Below, one piece after another: positions 1-7,290 of a stretch of DNA of 64,000 bases. Source of the DNA: Lachnospiraceae bacterium (GTDB taxonomy: Bacteria; Bacillota; Clostridia; Lachnospirales; Lachnospiraceae); the NCBI GenBank assembly GCA_017427775.1, contig JAFRSD010000005.1:62001-126000 (forward strand), in the 5' to 3' direction. The notes under the pieces were generated by a model that had not been told where the DNA came from, did no database searches, and saw only the letters and a program-made list of their open reading frames with translations. The first letter of the stretch is position 1. Every line of letters starts with the position of its first letter. The translations under genes and the position numbers were made by a program.

Positions 1-500
1 TTCTGAGCAAGCAGTTCGAGGATGCGGTATTCCTGCCTCGTAAGCGCCGGCGTCTCCGTCCCGTCGATGGTGACCATATGATGCTCTCGGTCCAGTACCA
101 AAGACCGGTACGTAAGATGCGATGCGTTCCGGGAATCGCCTGCTTTCCGAAGCTGCACGCGGATCCGGGCAACGACTTCTTTGATCTCAAACGGTTTCGT
201 AACGTAATCGTCCGCGCCTATACTCAGAACATCCACCTTGGAATCAAGATCGTCACGGGCACTGACAACAATAACGGGTGTCGTGATTCCTTTACCACGC
301 AACGCCTGGAGCACATCCTCGCCGCTCTGACCGGGCAGCGTAAGGTCAAGAAGGATCAGTTGATACTGCTCGAGCGACAGTCTGAGCATGCATTCCGTTC
401 CGGAAAATGCCTGCCCGCACGCAAATCCCTCGCGCTCCAGCGCCTCCTTCAGCAATACGGAAATCTTATTGTCATCTTCTACGATCAATATGTGTTCCAT
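1..500 (-). CDS. OmpR/PhoB-family response regulator, C-terminus beyond window
   Basis: The reverse strand reads from ATG at 500 to the window edge without a stop, giving about 166 residues. A receiver domain fills residues 1-115, with the acidic pair D9/D10, phospho-acceptor D52 in LILLDLTLPG, and K102 in VTKPF. The start of a winged-helix output domain follows (LTRQEYRILELLA). It should act as a phosphorylated cytoplasmic transcription factor, with its sensor kinase probably beyond the left edge. The start follows a GGAGAC-type ribosome site. A promoter at 533-561 reads leftward into the gene. The target genes cannot be read from this window. Confidence 0.9.
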   Translation of the reverse strand, partial: MEHILIVEDDNKISVLLKEALEREGFACGQAFSGTECMLRLSLEQYQLILLDLTLPGQSGEDVLQALRGKGITTPVIVVSARDDLDSKVDVLSIGADDYVTKPFEIKEVVARIRVQLRKAGDSRNASHLTYRSLVLDREHHMVTIDGTETPALTRQEYRILELLAQ

Positions 501-532
501 GGTCTCCTCCGTCCCGGTTTCATTCGGATTTT

Positions 533-561
533 ATTATGACACCGAAACTATGTTTTGACAA
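533..561 (-). promoter_or_regulatory. Promoter of the response regulator
   Basis: On the reverse strand, TTGTCA (556-561) and CATAAT (533-538) are separated by exactly 17 bases and point into the response regulator gene. This is a sequence match to the housekeeping sigma consensus only. Confidence 0.55.
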
Positions 562-612
562 CATTTTCCCAACATAATAGCAATATTTGAAAGGAATAGC
601 GCAATAAATAGA

Positions 613-641
613 TTGTCTTCCGGCCTAAACTACATTAATCT
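613..641 (+). promoter_or_regulatory. Promoter of the GH43 gene
   Basis: TTGTCT (613-618) and TAATCT (636-641) are 17 bases apart. The leader after it contains the 10-base palindrome TGGTGCACCA (652-661) and a weak hairpin (about 662-705) before the GGAGG ribosome site. The palindrome could bind a regulator, but nothing in the sequence shows this. Confidence 0.45.
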
Positions 642-721
642 ATTCTTAAGGTGGTGCACCAGGATGCTTAAAAAGCAATTTTTGTGCATCTCCCAACTTA
701 CTCTGTGGAGGAAATACCTTT

Positions 722-1723
722 ATGAAGAAGATTAAGTTATCACGTCCGAACGAGAGAACTCCTCTTGTTAAGGAGATTTATACCGCGGATCCTTCCGCAC
801 ATGTTTTTGATGGCAAGATTTACATCTATCCGTCCCATGACTTTGCCCATGACTGTCCCGACGATGACAACGGCGACCAGTACATCATGAAAGATTATCA
901 TGTTCTGTCCATGGACAGCCTGGATTCCGAATGTGTTGACAACGGTCTTGCGCTTTCCGAAGACGATATCCCGTGGGTGAAAAACCAGATGTGGGCTCCG
1001 GACTGTGTTAAGAAGAACGGTAAGTACTATCTGGTATTTCCGGCCAAGGACTATAACGGTCAGTTCCATATCGGCGTAGCCGTTTCCGATTCCCCGGTCG
1101 GCCCGTTCAAGCCGCAGGACAATTACATCAAAGGTAGCTACAGCATCGACCCTGCTGTTCTGATCGACGATGACGGACGTACCTACTGCTATTACGGCGG
1201 TCTCTGGGGCGGTCAGCTTGAGATGTGGCAGTCCGGTTCCTTTGACGAGAAAGCACATCGTCCGGAAGGCGATGAGCCCGCTTTGGGACCGATGTTCGCC
1301 GAGTTCAACGACGAGATGGATGCATTTATCACCGAGCCGAAGCACCTTCAGATCCTTGACGAGAACGGAGAGCCTTTGAAGGCAGGCGATGAGGACCGCC
1401 GCTATTTCGAAGGTCCCTGGATGCATAAGTTTAACGGCAAATACTATCTTTCTTACTCCACCGGTACGACACACTATCTCTGCTATGCGGAAGGTGAGAA
1501 GCCGGACGGCCCGTTCACCTATAAGGGCCGCATCATGGAGCCGGTACTCGGCTGGACCACACATCACTCCATCGTTCAGATCGGTAATGACTGGTACCTC
1601 TTCTATCATGACTGTGAGCTTTCGGGCGGCGTAACGCACGAGCGCTGCGTAAAGTACACGAAGCTCAACATCCATGAGGACGGCACGATCGATACGATCA
1701 TCCCTTACGAGTTCGAGCGCTGA
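722..1723 (+). CDS. Glycoside hydrolase family 43 protein
   Basis: This 333-aa protein has the GH43 five-bladed propeller signature. The probable general base is D23 in TADPSAHVFDG, the pKa-modulating Asp is D153 (SIDPAVLIDD), and the catalytic acid is E240 in FEGPWMHKFNG. Family members are beta-xylosidases, alpha-arabinofuranosidases or mixed enzymes acting on xylan and arabinan side chains. No signal peptide is visible and the protein begins directly before the catalytic core, so it probably acts in the cytoplasm on imported oligosaccharides. The start follows GGAGG. It is a single-gene unit with its own promoter and terminator. The exact substrate cannot be assigned from sequence. Confidence 0.9.
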   Translation: MKKIKLSRPNERTPLVKEIYTADPSAHVFDGKIYIYPSHDFAHDCPDDDNGDQYIMKDYHVLSMDSLDSECVDNGLALSEDDIPWVKNQMWAPDCVKKNGKYYLVFPAKDYNGQFHIGVAVSDSPVGPFKPQDNYIKGSYSIDPAVLIDDDGRTYCYYGGLWGGQLEMWQSGSFDEKAHRPEGDEPALGPMFAEFNDEMDAFITEPKHLQILDENGEPLKAGDEDRRYFEGPWMHKFNGKYYLSYSTGTTHYLCYAEGEKPDGPFTYKGRIMEPVLGWTTHHSIVQIGNDWYLFYHDCELSGGVTHERCVKYTKLNIHEDGTIDTIIPYEFER

Positions 1724-1742
1724 TCATTTCACGGTATAAGGA

Positions 1743-1772
1743 AGTCCCCGGAGCAATCCGGGGACTCTTTTT
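1743..1772 (+). terminator. Rho-independent terminator after GH43
   Basis: A 9-bp stem (AGTCCCCGG 1743-1751 with CCGGGGACT 1758-1766) and a 6-base loop are followed by CTTTTT. It is placed just after the GH43 stop and before the convergent gene ending at 1776. Confidence 0.85.
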
Positions 1773-1775
1773 ATG

Positions 1776-2834
1776 TCATCCTTCTTTCTTTAATTCGTAA
1801 TCGATCAGGGTCATCTTATCGTTTATGATCTTCTCTTCTCCGACGCGGACAAATCCGCATTTTTCGTACAGGTGACAGTTTCTCGGCTCCTGCAGGATCG
1901 TATCCAGTTTCCAGGTCGTCACTTCCGGGAACATCTCAAAAGCCTTCTCTATTGCCACATACCCGAGTCCCTGATTCTGGTATTTCGGAAGGATGAAGAT
2001 CGGGCTGATGAAAGACACCTTCTTCTCATTCGGATCATTGTGTCCGAGATTGATCACGCCGACCCGGGCTCCATCTTTCACGATGAAGAAGTATTGCCGG
2101 TTCGGTGCGGCCGCGCGTCTCTGTATCCGCTCAAACGGCTCGATTGCCGGCGAACCCTCGTCATGATAAATCTCGTAAAGCGGCATAAAACTCTCAACCT
2201 GCATCTGATGGACCAACGTAAGCTCGTCCTCTCTTACCGGCTCCAGTTTCACCCTGTTGAACAGTTCGATACCCGTTGCGTCCGGCAGATGAAAATGTTC
2301 TTTGATCATCTTTGCCACAACGTCGGGCTCCAGATTCGTATTGTCTATCTTCATATAATTTGCAAACGGGATCTCCCCTTCCCGGCTCACAAGACGGTAC
2401 TTGGTCTCCTCACGGATCATACGGTCGTCGGAGATGTTCAGGTCACGCTTGGACGCCTTGTTTAAAAGCCGGTTCTCGGTATGGTTCCGTTTTAGGCGGA
2501 CAGCCTGATCCGCAACCAGTTCCACATAGTATACGGTTCCGCCGTTTTCCTCAAAGCGCTTCGCGATCTTAGCCGCATAATCCCAGTCGGACGGCAGGTC
2601 AAATGCCCACATGAACGTGAAGATCATCCCTTTGTAATTCGTCTTTAAAAAAGCGTCAAATACGTCGTCCCGAAGCCGTTCCACAAGCGCTCCGTCCCGA
2701 TACCCGAAGACCTCTAACACCGGCTCAAACAGCATATGATTGTGAAACAGCCGGAAATCCGTGATCTTTCGAAGCTCCTGGCCGACCGTCATCTTGCCGA
2801 CGGCGCCGCTCCCGATTAACATTACCAGATCCAT
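1776..2834 (-). CDS. P-loop kinase-like domain fused to GNAT acetyltransferase
   Basis: This 352-aa protein has two parts. Residues 1-180 are a P-loop nucleotide-binding domain with Walker A GSGAVGKMT (8-16), resembling small nucleotide or shikimate-type kinases. Residues 185-350 are a GNAT N-acetyltransferase, with an acetyl-CoA loop in LPKYQNQGLGYVAIEKAF and the C-terminal LYEKCGFVRVGEEKI. No frameshift or stop lies between them, so this is a true fusion. Neither substrate is known; modification of antibiotics or metabolites is the usual guess for both families. It lies 4 bases after the 136-aa gene and is probably cotranscribed with it. Confidence 0.75.
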   Translation of the reverse strand: MDLVMLIGSGAVGKMTVGQELRKITDFRLFHNHMLFEPVLEVFGYRDGALVERLRDDVFDAFLKTNYKGMIFTFMWAFDLPSDWDYAAKIAKRFEENGGTVYYVELVADQAVRLKRNHTENRLLNKASKRDLNISDDRMIREETKYRLVSREGEIPFANYMKIDNTNLEPDVVAKMIKEHFHLPDATGIELFNRVKLEPVREDELTLVHQMQVESFMPLYEIYHDEGSPAIEPFERIQRRAAAPNRQYFFIVKDGARVGVINLGHNDPNEKKVSFISPIFILPKYQNQGLGYVAIEKAFEMFPEVTTWKLDTILQEPRNCHLYEKCGFVRVGEEKIINDKMTLIDYELKKEG

Positions 2835-2838
2835 AATA

Positions 2839-3249
2839 TCATCCTCCGCATTCTTTCGTTGTTGTCCGGCCGTCCTCGGCCGGATTGATCACCGCCACCT
2901 GAAAAGCATCCTCGTAAATCACTTCCCCCGGAAGTTCCGTACGTTCCGAGATATACAGCTTCAGGCCGTATTTTTCTGCCATTTTCCGGTAGAAAGTCAT
3001 CTTCTCCCAGATTCGGTTCCCCTCCGGCGTATCCTTGAACCAGGTAACCGCGCCCTGCGTATTGCCGGCTTCATAGAAGGGCGGCACCGGCAGAACCTCC
3101 TCGAAATACTTCCGGTTCTCCCAGTATTCCTTTGTTTCCTCTTCGTTCGTGGTTTTCTCTTCAACCAGCTTCCAGATTGCCGTGAAGATTCCTCTCGGCT
3201 GCTTGGTCAAATAAGCAATGTCAGCCGTGTGTACTCTAAAGTATCGCAT
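2839..3249 (-). CDS. Conserved hypothetical protein, 136 aa
   Basis: I do not recognise this family. The protein is soluble and charged, with many aromatic residues (YFRVHTADIAYLTKQPRGIF at the start), no signal peptide and no membrane segment. A tail rich in Glu and Lys and a C-terminal CGG complete it. The start has a GGAGAAAGGG ribosome site. The gene lies directly downstream of a hairpin terminator that follows a 29-aa ORF, so its expression may depend on read-through. It is followed at 4 bases by the kinase-GNAT fusion. Confidence 0.6.
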   Translation of the reverse strand: MRYFRVHTADIAYLTKQPRGIFTAIWKLVEEKTTNEEETKEYWENRKYFEEVLPVPPFYEAGNTQGAVTWFKDTPEGNRIWEKMTFYRKMAEKYGLKLYISERTELPGEVIYEDAFQVAVINPAEDGRTTTKECGG

Positions 3250-3280
3250 TCCCTTTCTCCTTTTCCCCCGAAATAAAAAT

Positions 3281-3307
3281 ACCGCCTGTCCAGAAAAGAC
3301 AGGCGGT
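3281..3307 (-). terminator. Hairpin terminator or attenuator after the 29-aa ORF
   Basis: ACCGCCTGTC (3281-3290) pairs perfectly with GACAGGCGGT (3298-3307), with a 7-base loop. On the reverse strand it is followed by ATTTTTATTT. It sits between the stop of the 29-aa ORF (3355) and the ribosome site of the 136-aa gene, so it could end a short transcript or act as an attenuator. Confidence 0.8.
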
Positions 3308-3354
3308 CAGATTACACGGGATTCTTGTTTCTTTCCGATGATTCTTCTCTGTGA

Positions 3355-3444
3355 TCAAATAACGCGTACGCCGAATAAACCATACATATAAATATGAATG
3401 GCATATTCATGAGCGTGACGGTTTTCAATCACAAAACGCTTCAT
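3355..3444 (-). CDS. Small ORF of 29 aa with its own promoter and ribosome site
   Basis: ATG at 3444 opens 29 codons ending in TGA at 3355. The peptide starts MKRFVIENRHAHEYAIHI and ends in an aromatic, hydrophobic stretch (YMYGLFGVRVI). A GAGGAG site lies at good spacing upstream. A consensus promoter (3474-3502) and a strong hairpin (3281-3307) frame it. It could be a leader peptide controlling the 136-aa gene or a stand-alone small protein. No homologue is known to me. Confidence 0.5.
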   Translation of the reverse strand: MKRFVIENRHAHEYAIHIYMYGLFGVRVI

Positions 3445-3473
3445 AAAAAGAACTCCTCGAAAATATTGTGTTA

Positions 3474-3502
3474 AGAATACTCCGATTCCGCGGTTCTGTC
3501 AA
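3474..3502 (-). promoter_or_regulatory. Strong promoter of the 29-aa ORF
   Basis: On the reverse strand a perfect TTGACA (3497-3502) is followed after 17 bases by TATTCT (3474-3479). The predicted start of transcription is about 20 bases before the ORF. Confidence 0.7.
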
Positions 3503-3513
3503 CCTGAAATATG

Positions 3514-4344
3514 TCAATCGTTACCGGTCGCAGGGGAATCGTTTCTTTCTGCGGGTTCCGCGGCATCCTCCTTCTGAAGTTTGCGCCGCTCAAACCATTC
3601 AAGCGGAACGGTGATCAGAAGCATATACGGCACCAGGATCAGGATGCACGGAATCAGATACAGGAACGGGAACGGCAGGATCTTATGGAACAGGTCCAAA
3701 AGCGGATTGCCCTCAGTCTCCACGGAGAAGAAATAGTTCGCGTCCTTATAAACTCCGGTGACACGAAGGAGCATATTGATGCAGAATACGGCAAATGCGA
3801 TCAAAAGTGCCGTTACAGCCGCCTTCGGAAGGTCCTTAAGCTTCGGGCGAAACAGTCCGAACGTGACGATCGCCCAGCCCTCGATGATGACCATAAAATG
3901 CGTCCCGTAATACCCGATCATACGCGGCAGCAGAAGCGAATAGCCGTCAAATCCCGTCCCCGGCATAAACAGTGCCATCATCGCGCCGAGAGGTCCCAAA
4001 AAGAAGCAGAAGCACATCATGGGACGGTTCTTCTTAAGGACCGCGATCGGGATCAGGATCATGTTGATATTGCAGAGCTGAAGCGGGAATTCGCCCCACC
4101 AGTTAAAACCGCCGGTATCGGCCGTCAGGACGTCGAACTCGCTGTCGATAGACAGAAAATACTTATATACGACAAATCCGACAAGCGTCACGATACAGGT
4201 CGTGATCAGCACCGTTTTCTTCGTCTTCTCCGGCTTGCCCTTCAGCAGAAGGCTTACCACAACAAGCAGCGCAATGAATGCGGCAAATGTCACGAAGAAT
4301 ACCCCGTTAAAAGGTGTGATGACAAAGGATCCGAAAGATAACAT
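3514..4344 (-). CDS. YwaF/TP0381-family integral membrane protein
   Basis: This protein of about 276 aa has roughly seven membrane segments and the family signature WGEFPLQLCNINMILIPI, plus a charged cytoplasmic tail (WFERRKLQKEDAAEP). The family (TIGR02206-like) has no firmly known function. An ATG 66 bases further upstream is open, but the start at 4344 is preferred because a GGGAGG site lies 7 bases before it. It follows the APH-like gene on the same strand. Confidence 0.75.
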   Translation of the reverse strand: MLSFGSFVITPFNGVFFVTFAAFIALLVVVSLLLKGKPEKTKKTVLITTCIVTLVGFVVYKYFLSIDSEFDVLTADTGGFNWWGEFPLQLCNINMILIPIAVLKKNRPMMCFCFFLGPLGAMMALFMPGTGFDGYSLLLPRMIGYYGTHFMVIIEGWAIVTFGLFRPKLKDLPKAAVTALLIAFAVFCINMLLRVTGVYKDANYFFSVETEGNPLLDLFHKILPFPFLYLIPCILILVPYMLLITVPLEWFERRKLQKEDAAEPAERNDSPATGND

Positions 4345-4418
4345 GTCATGTCCTCCCAAATGTGTATTGCTGTCTGTAAATTCGTATGCCGGTGCGGCGC
4401 TTCCGGTCAATGATGCTT

Positions 4419-5330
4419 CTATTCATCTGTACGATTTCCGGCTTTATACCACTTCGGAACGATCCGCCGGAATCCGTCGAAATCTTCAAACGCGGCCTCC
4501 GCTCTTCGAACCATTCCGTCAATATCCTTCTGCCCGAACGGCTCTGCCCATTTGATGGAGAAGAGGGATGCCTGGGCGACATATACCGCATTGGCCTTCC
4601 AGAAACCCTCGGGAACATCGTCGTCGAAATAGGCGTCTATCTGTCCGATGCAGTACGGAATGCTGATTTCCGTTCCGAAACTCTCAAGTTTATAAAATTC
4701 CTCGTACGGGTCGCCGATCTCCCACCGGTTGAAATCGATCACGCCGATGGAACCGTCCGCCATATAAATCAGATTGCCCGGTTGAAAATCACCGTGCATG
4801 TATACCGCCGGCTGCTGCCAGATCTGATCGATATTGTCTTTCACATACTGTAACGCAGTCTCATCCCCGGGAATCCGAAGATCGGAGTTCTCATATCGGG
4901 ACAGCTGCGTCAGTTTCTTCTCTTTCTTCGTCTGTTTCGGCACATCTTCCGGCTCTAACGGAACGGAATGAATCTTTCGAAGGATCTCCCCCGCTTTTCT
5001 TCCGAGCCGGTACTGTTCCTCTTCGGAAAGCTTCGGAAGCATTTCCTCAAGATCGCATCCATATACCCAGGAAAGAAGCATGTAGACGCTCTTTCCGTCA
5101 TTGCAGACGCCAAATGCGACCGGCATCGACATCGGAAAGCCAAGTCTTGCGTATTTTTCAATCACCCGATACTCCCGCAGCTTGGCATCATATTGCGCAA
5201 TATCCGAAATGCGAAGAAGCTGTGTCCTGCCGTCTGCCATTCTGACCTTGTATTTTCGGTCGCTCGACCATCCCTTTTCGACCGGTTCCACATTCTCCCA
5301 GTCTTTGCTGATTGCAATATCCGAAAACAT
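4419..5330 (-). CDS. Aminoglycoside phosphotransferase-family kinase
   Basis: This 303-aa protein has a choline/aminoglycoside kinase fold. The Brenner motif HGDFQPGN lies at residues 179-186, with catalytic D181, and the metal-binding Asp is D199 in VIDFNRWEIGDP. All key residues are present, so it is probably active in transferring phosphate from ATP to a hydroxyl of a small molecule. The substrate is unknown; most chromosomal members are not true resistance enzymes. It is part of the minus-strand run of modifying enzymes, 23 bases after the 82-aa gene. Confidence 0.8.
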   Translation of the reverse strand: MFSDIAISKDWENVEPVEKGWSSDRKYKVRMADGRTQLLRISDIAQYDAKLREYRVIEKYARLGFPMSMPVAFGVCNDGKSVYMLLSWVYGCDLEEMLPKLSEEEQYRLGRKAGEILRKIHSVPLEPEDVPKQTKKEKKLTQLSRYENSDLRIPGDETALQYVKDNIDQIWQQPAVYMHGDFQPGNLIYMADGSIGVIDFNRWEIGDPYEEFYKLESFGTEISIPYCIGQIDAYFDDDVPEGFWKANAVYVAQASLFSIKWAEPFGQKDIDGMVRRAEAAFEDFDGFRRIVPKWYKAGNRTDE

Positions 5331-5353
5331 TCTTTTCTCCCTCCCCGAAAAAA

Positions 5354-5602
5354 TCAGTACTCCGTTTTAACCTCATCCAGTTCAAAAATCTTCTTGAAAC
5401 GTGCCTCATCCTCGGATGTACGGACAACCATTACCTCCGTGAACTGCCCGTTCTTCCGGTTCTTAAACCCTGCGACCTTCTCGCCGGTGCAGATGGAGCT
5501 GCGGATCACGGCATACTGCGTTTCGGGATCATATGCAATCTTCTCGCGCAGATTCTTCTCATAATTCGAAACTCTCTTGGAATTCTTCTTCCGGAAACAC
5601 AT
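5354..5602 (-). CDS. Small conserved Lachnospiraceae protein, 82 aa
   Basis: This is a basic protein with the core YDPETQYAVIRSSICTGEKV followed by AGFKNRKNGQFTEVMVVR. I recall short Lachnospiraceae proteins with this core that are sometimes labelled aspartate dehydrogenase. No dehydrogenase nucleotide-binding motif is visible and the length is far too short, so that label is not supported. The chosen ATG at 5602 has a GAGG site 8 bases upstream; a longer reading to 5674 lacks one. Function is unknown. Confidence 0.65.
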   Translation of the reverse strand: MCFRKKNSKRVSNYEKNLREKIAYDPETQYAVIRSSICTGEKVAGFKNRKNGQFTEVMVVRTSEDEARFKKIFELDEVKTEY

Positions 5603-5713
5603 ATGTAATACCTCACGTGCAAAAACAATCCTTATCCACTGAAGTGTACCGGTTCGTTCCCATTTTCCGTTCAAAAGAATCTTTGAGCATGTTACTCATC
5701 CGGTCCGCTTTCG

Positions 5714-6364
5714 TTATCTTTGAAACTGCTTTCCGAAATTGTTGAGATAGTATGCATACTCTTCGTTTCTGACAAAGACAAATGCGAAGTGGGCATTTTT
5801 CTTCTCTCGCCGAAGAAATCGCAGGTGCTCCGCGACGCATACCATTCTGAACTTATGATTCTCAAAAACGATGATCAGCGGGACATCCGGGGACCCGACG
5901 GAATCCGGCTCCGGACAATCGTCTCCAACGTCTTCAATCAGCCGTAGCGGAATCTTCACCAGTTCGGACAGAAAGAAGGCGTTTTCGTCCGGACAATCCG
6001 CACCCGCCGAGGCAAGATAGATCCTGACCCATTCCTCTCCGAAACCGGCATCGGAATACTGCTCCGCCGAATGTACCGACGGAGAGTATTCCGGAAGTTT
6101 CATCCTCTTACCGTACACAATCTTTTTAATGGATTCAGGCGAAAGAAAGAACTCCTCAGCAAGTTCGAAAACGGACGCCCCGGCGGAATACCGGCTGCAG
6201 ATCAATGCGTTCCGTTTTTTGATCCTGCTGCGGTAACCGGAAGCTTCTCCCCATCCCTTTGCCCCGCTGCGTTTCGGGATGTAGATTGCCTTTCCTTCCG
6301 CGTACTTCTGCACTTCCGAAAGAAGACTTGCGGGGAGAATATCTTTTGCATTTTCATACTTCAT
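5714..6364 (-). CDS. CD3324-family HTH protein with C-terminal extension
   Basis: Residues 1-90 match the CD3324 family: MKYENAKDILPASLLSEVQ, a GWGEASGYR motif, then a helix-turn-helix (AGASVFELAEEFFLSPESIKKIVYGK). Residues 100-216 are an added domain that I do not recognise, with a hydrophobic strand (VPLIIVFENHKFRMVCVAEH). It may be a DNA-binding regulator with a sensing or partner domain. It begins 3 bases after the stop of the kinase-like gene at 6368, so the two are probably translated together. Confidence 0.65.
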   Translation of the reverse strand: MKYENAKDILPASLLSEVQKYAEGKAIYIPKRSGAKGWGEASGYRSRIKKRNALICSRYSAGASVFELAEEFFLSPESIKKIVYGKRMKLPEYSPSVHSAEQYSDAGFGEEWVRIYLASAGADCPDENAFFLSELVKIPLRLIEDVGDDCPEPDSVGSPDVPLIIVFENHKFRMVCVAEHLRFLRREKKNAHFAFVFVRNEEYAYYLNNFGKQFQR

Positions 6365-6367
6365 TCT

Positions 6368-7078
6368 TTAATCCGCCAGTTTGTTCATTCGTGCTTCCAG
6401 TTCGTTGATCGATCTCGTGATGGATTCACAGGATTCCAGGTCATCGATTGAAGCATGCCACATCAATGTGTGAATCCCCTTGAAATACGCCATGCATAAG
6501 AAACGCTCACGGAAGTTCTTAATCTCGATATTCTTCCTCTTCGCGTATTCATACAATTTCTCCGGAACAAGAAGATACGGCTTGTTCAGATCAAGAATCG
6601 CAAAGTCCATTAGGAAATCCATGATTCCCGCGCGGCCCCAGTCAGCACAGTAGGTCTTTCCGGAAGCATCTACGATCATGTTGCAGAAGAATGTATTGTT
6701 GTTGGCCAGGTATCTCTGTCCTTCGCAGTAATCCGCATAATACATGGCCTTTGCGTAAATTTCCTCGAAATAGTCCTTTTTAAGGAATGTCGTTCCGAAC
6801 ATCTGGGTCCAGTTGTGCCAGTACCCTTCCTGCTCCTCGTTAAAGGTCTCGCGGATAAATTCTTTTACAGTTCCGAACGGAGCCTTGTTGTTCTCGTCGA
6901 ATTCACCGTAACCGCTCAGACCGGAAATGTCTGTAGCCGCTATTTCGAAGATCATATCGAAGAAATTCTCATAGCATTTTTCGAACTCTTCCACCGACAG
7001 TTCGTCGGCGTTTCTGCCCTTGGGGCTCATCTCAATCTTATCCCCGGCCAGGTTTCTGATAAAAATATCTCTGTTCAT
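6368..7078 (-). CDS. APH/choline-kinase-like protein with altered catalytic motif
   Basis: This protein of about 236 aa resembles the C-terminal lobe of aminoglycoside phosphotransferases. The second Asp motif is intact (CADWGRAGIMDFLMDFAIL, D146). The Brenner motif HGDxxxxN appears as NNNTFFCN (126-133), so the catalytic His and Asp are both Asn. The N-terminal ATP lobe is short and not clearly recognisable. It may be a pseudokinase or use another chemistry. The start at 7078 follows AAAGGA; another ATG lies 9 bases upstream. It is translationally close to the CD3324-like gene. Confidence 0.6.
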   Translation of the reverse strand: MNRDIFIRNLAGDKIEMSPKGRNADELSVEEFEKCYENFFDMIFEIAATDISGLSGYGEFDENNKAPFGTVKEFIRETFNEEQEGYWHNWTQMFGTTFLKKDYFEEIYAKAMYYADYCEGQRYLANNNTFFCNMIVDASGKTYCADWGRAGIMDFLMDFAILDLNKPYLLVPEKLYEYAKRKNIEIKNFRERFLCMAYFKGIHTLMWHASIDDLESCESITRSINELEARMNKLAD

Positions 7079-7230
7079 GGCAATCATCCTTTCAAACTTT
7101 TGTAATCTGTATCGGCGCCTTACAACCATACTGTAACAGACCGAACAGCCAAAGCATATAGAAAGAACTTTTATAACGGTATTCTACTCAGTCGCAAACC
7201 AATACCGCTTCGTGGCCGGCAGTTTACAAA

Positions 7231-7268
7231 AACCCCGGTCATCTGATTATACCAGATAACCGGGGGTT
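7231..7268 (-). terminator. Terminator of the AraC-family gene
   Basis: AACCCCGGTCATCTG pairs with CAGATAACCGGGGGTT, and TTTTTGTAAA follows on the reverse strand. It lies 22 bases past the stop of the AraC-family gene. The rest of 7079-7290 shows no further gene. Confidence 0.85.
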
Positions 7269-7290
7269 CACGCTACTGTTTATCGTTTAT

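Noticed and set aside
740-1675. A long antisense frame opposite the GH43 gene
   Set aside because: It has no start signal or family resemblance; the codon bias of the GH43 gene explains it.
5354-5602. Aspartate dehydrogenase label for the 82-aa protein
   Set aside because: It is far too short and has no dinucleotide-binding motif.
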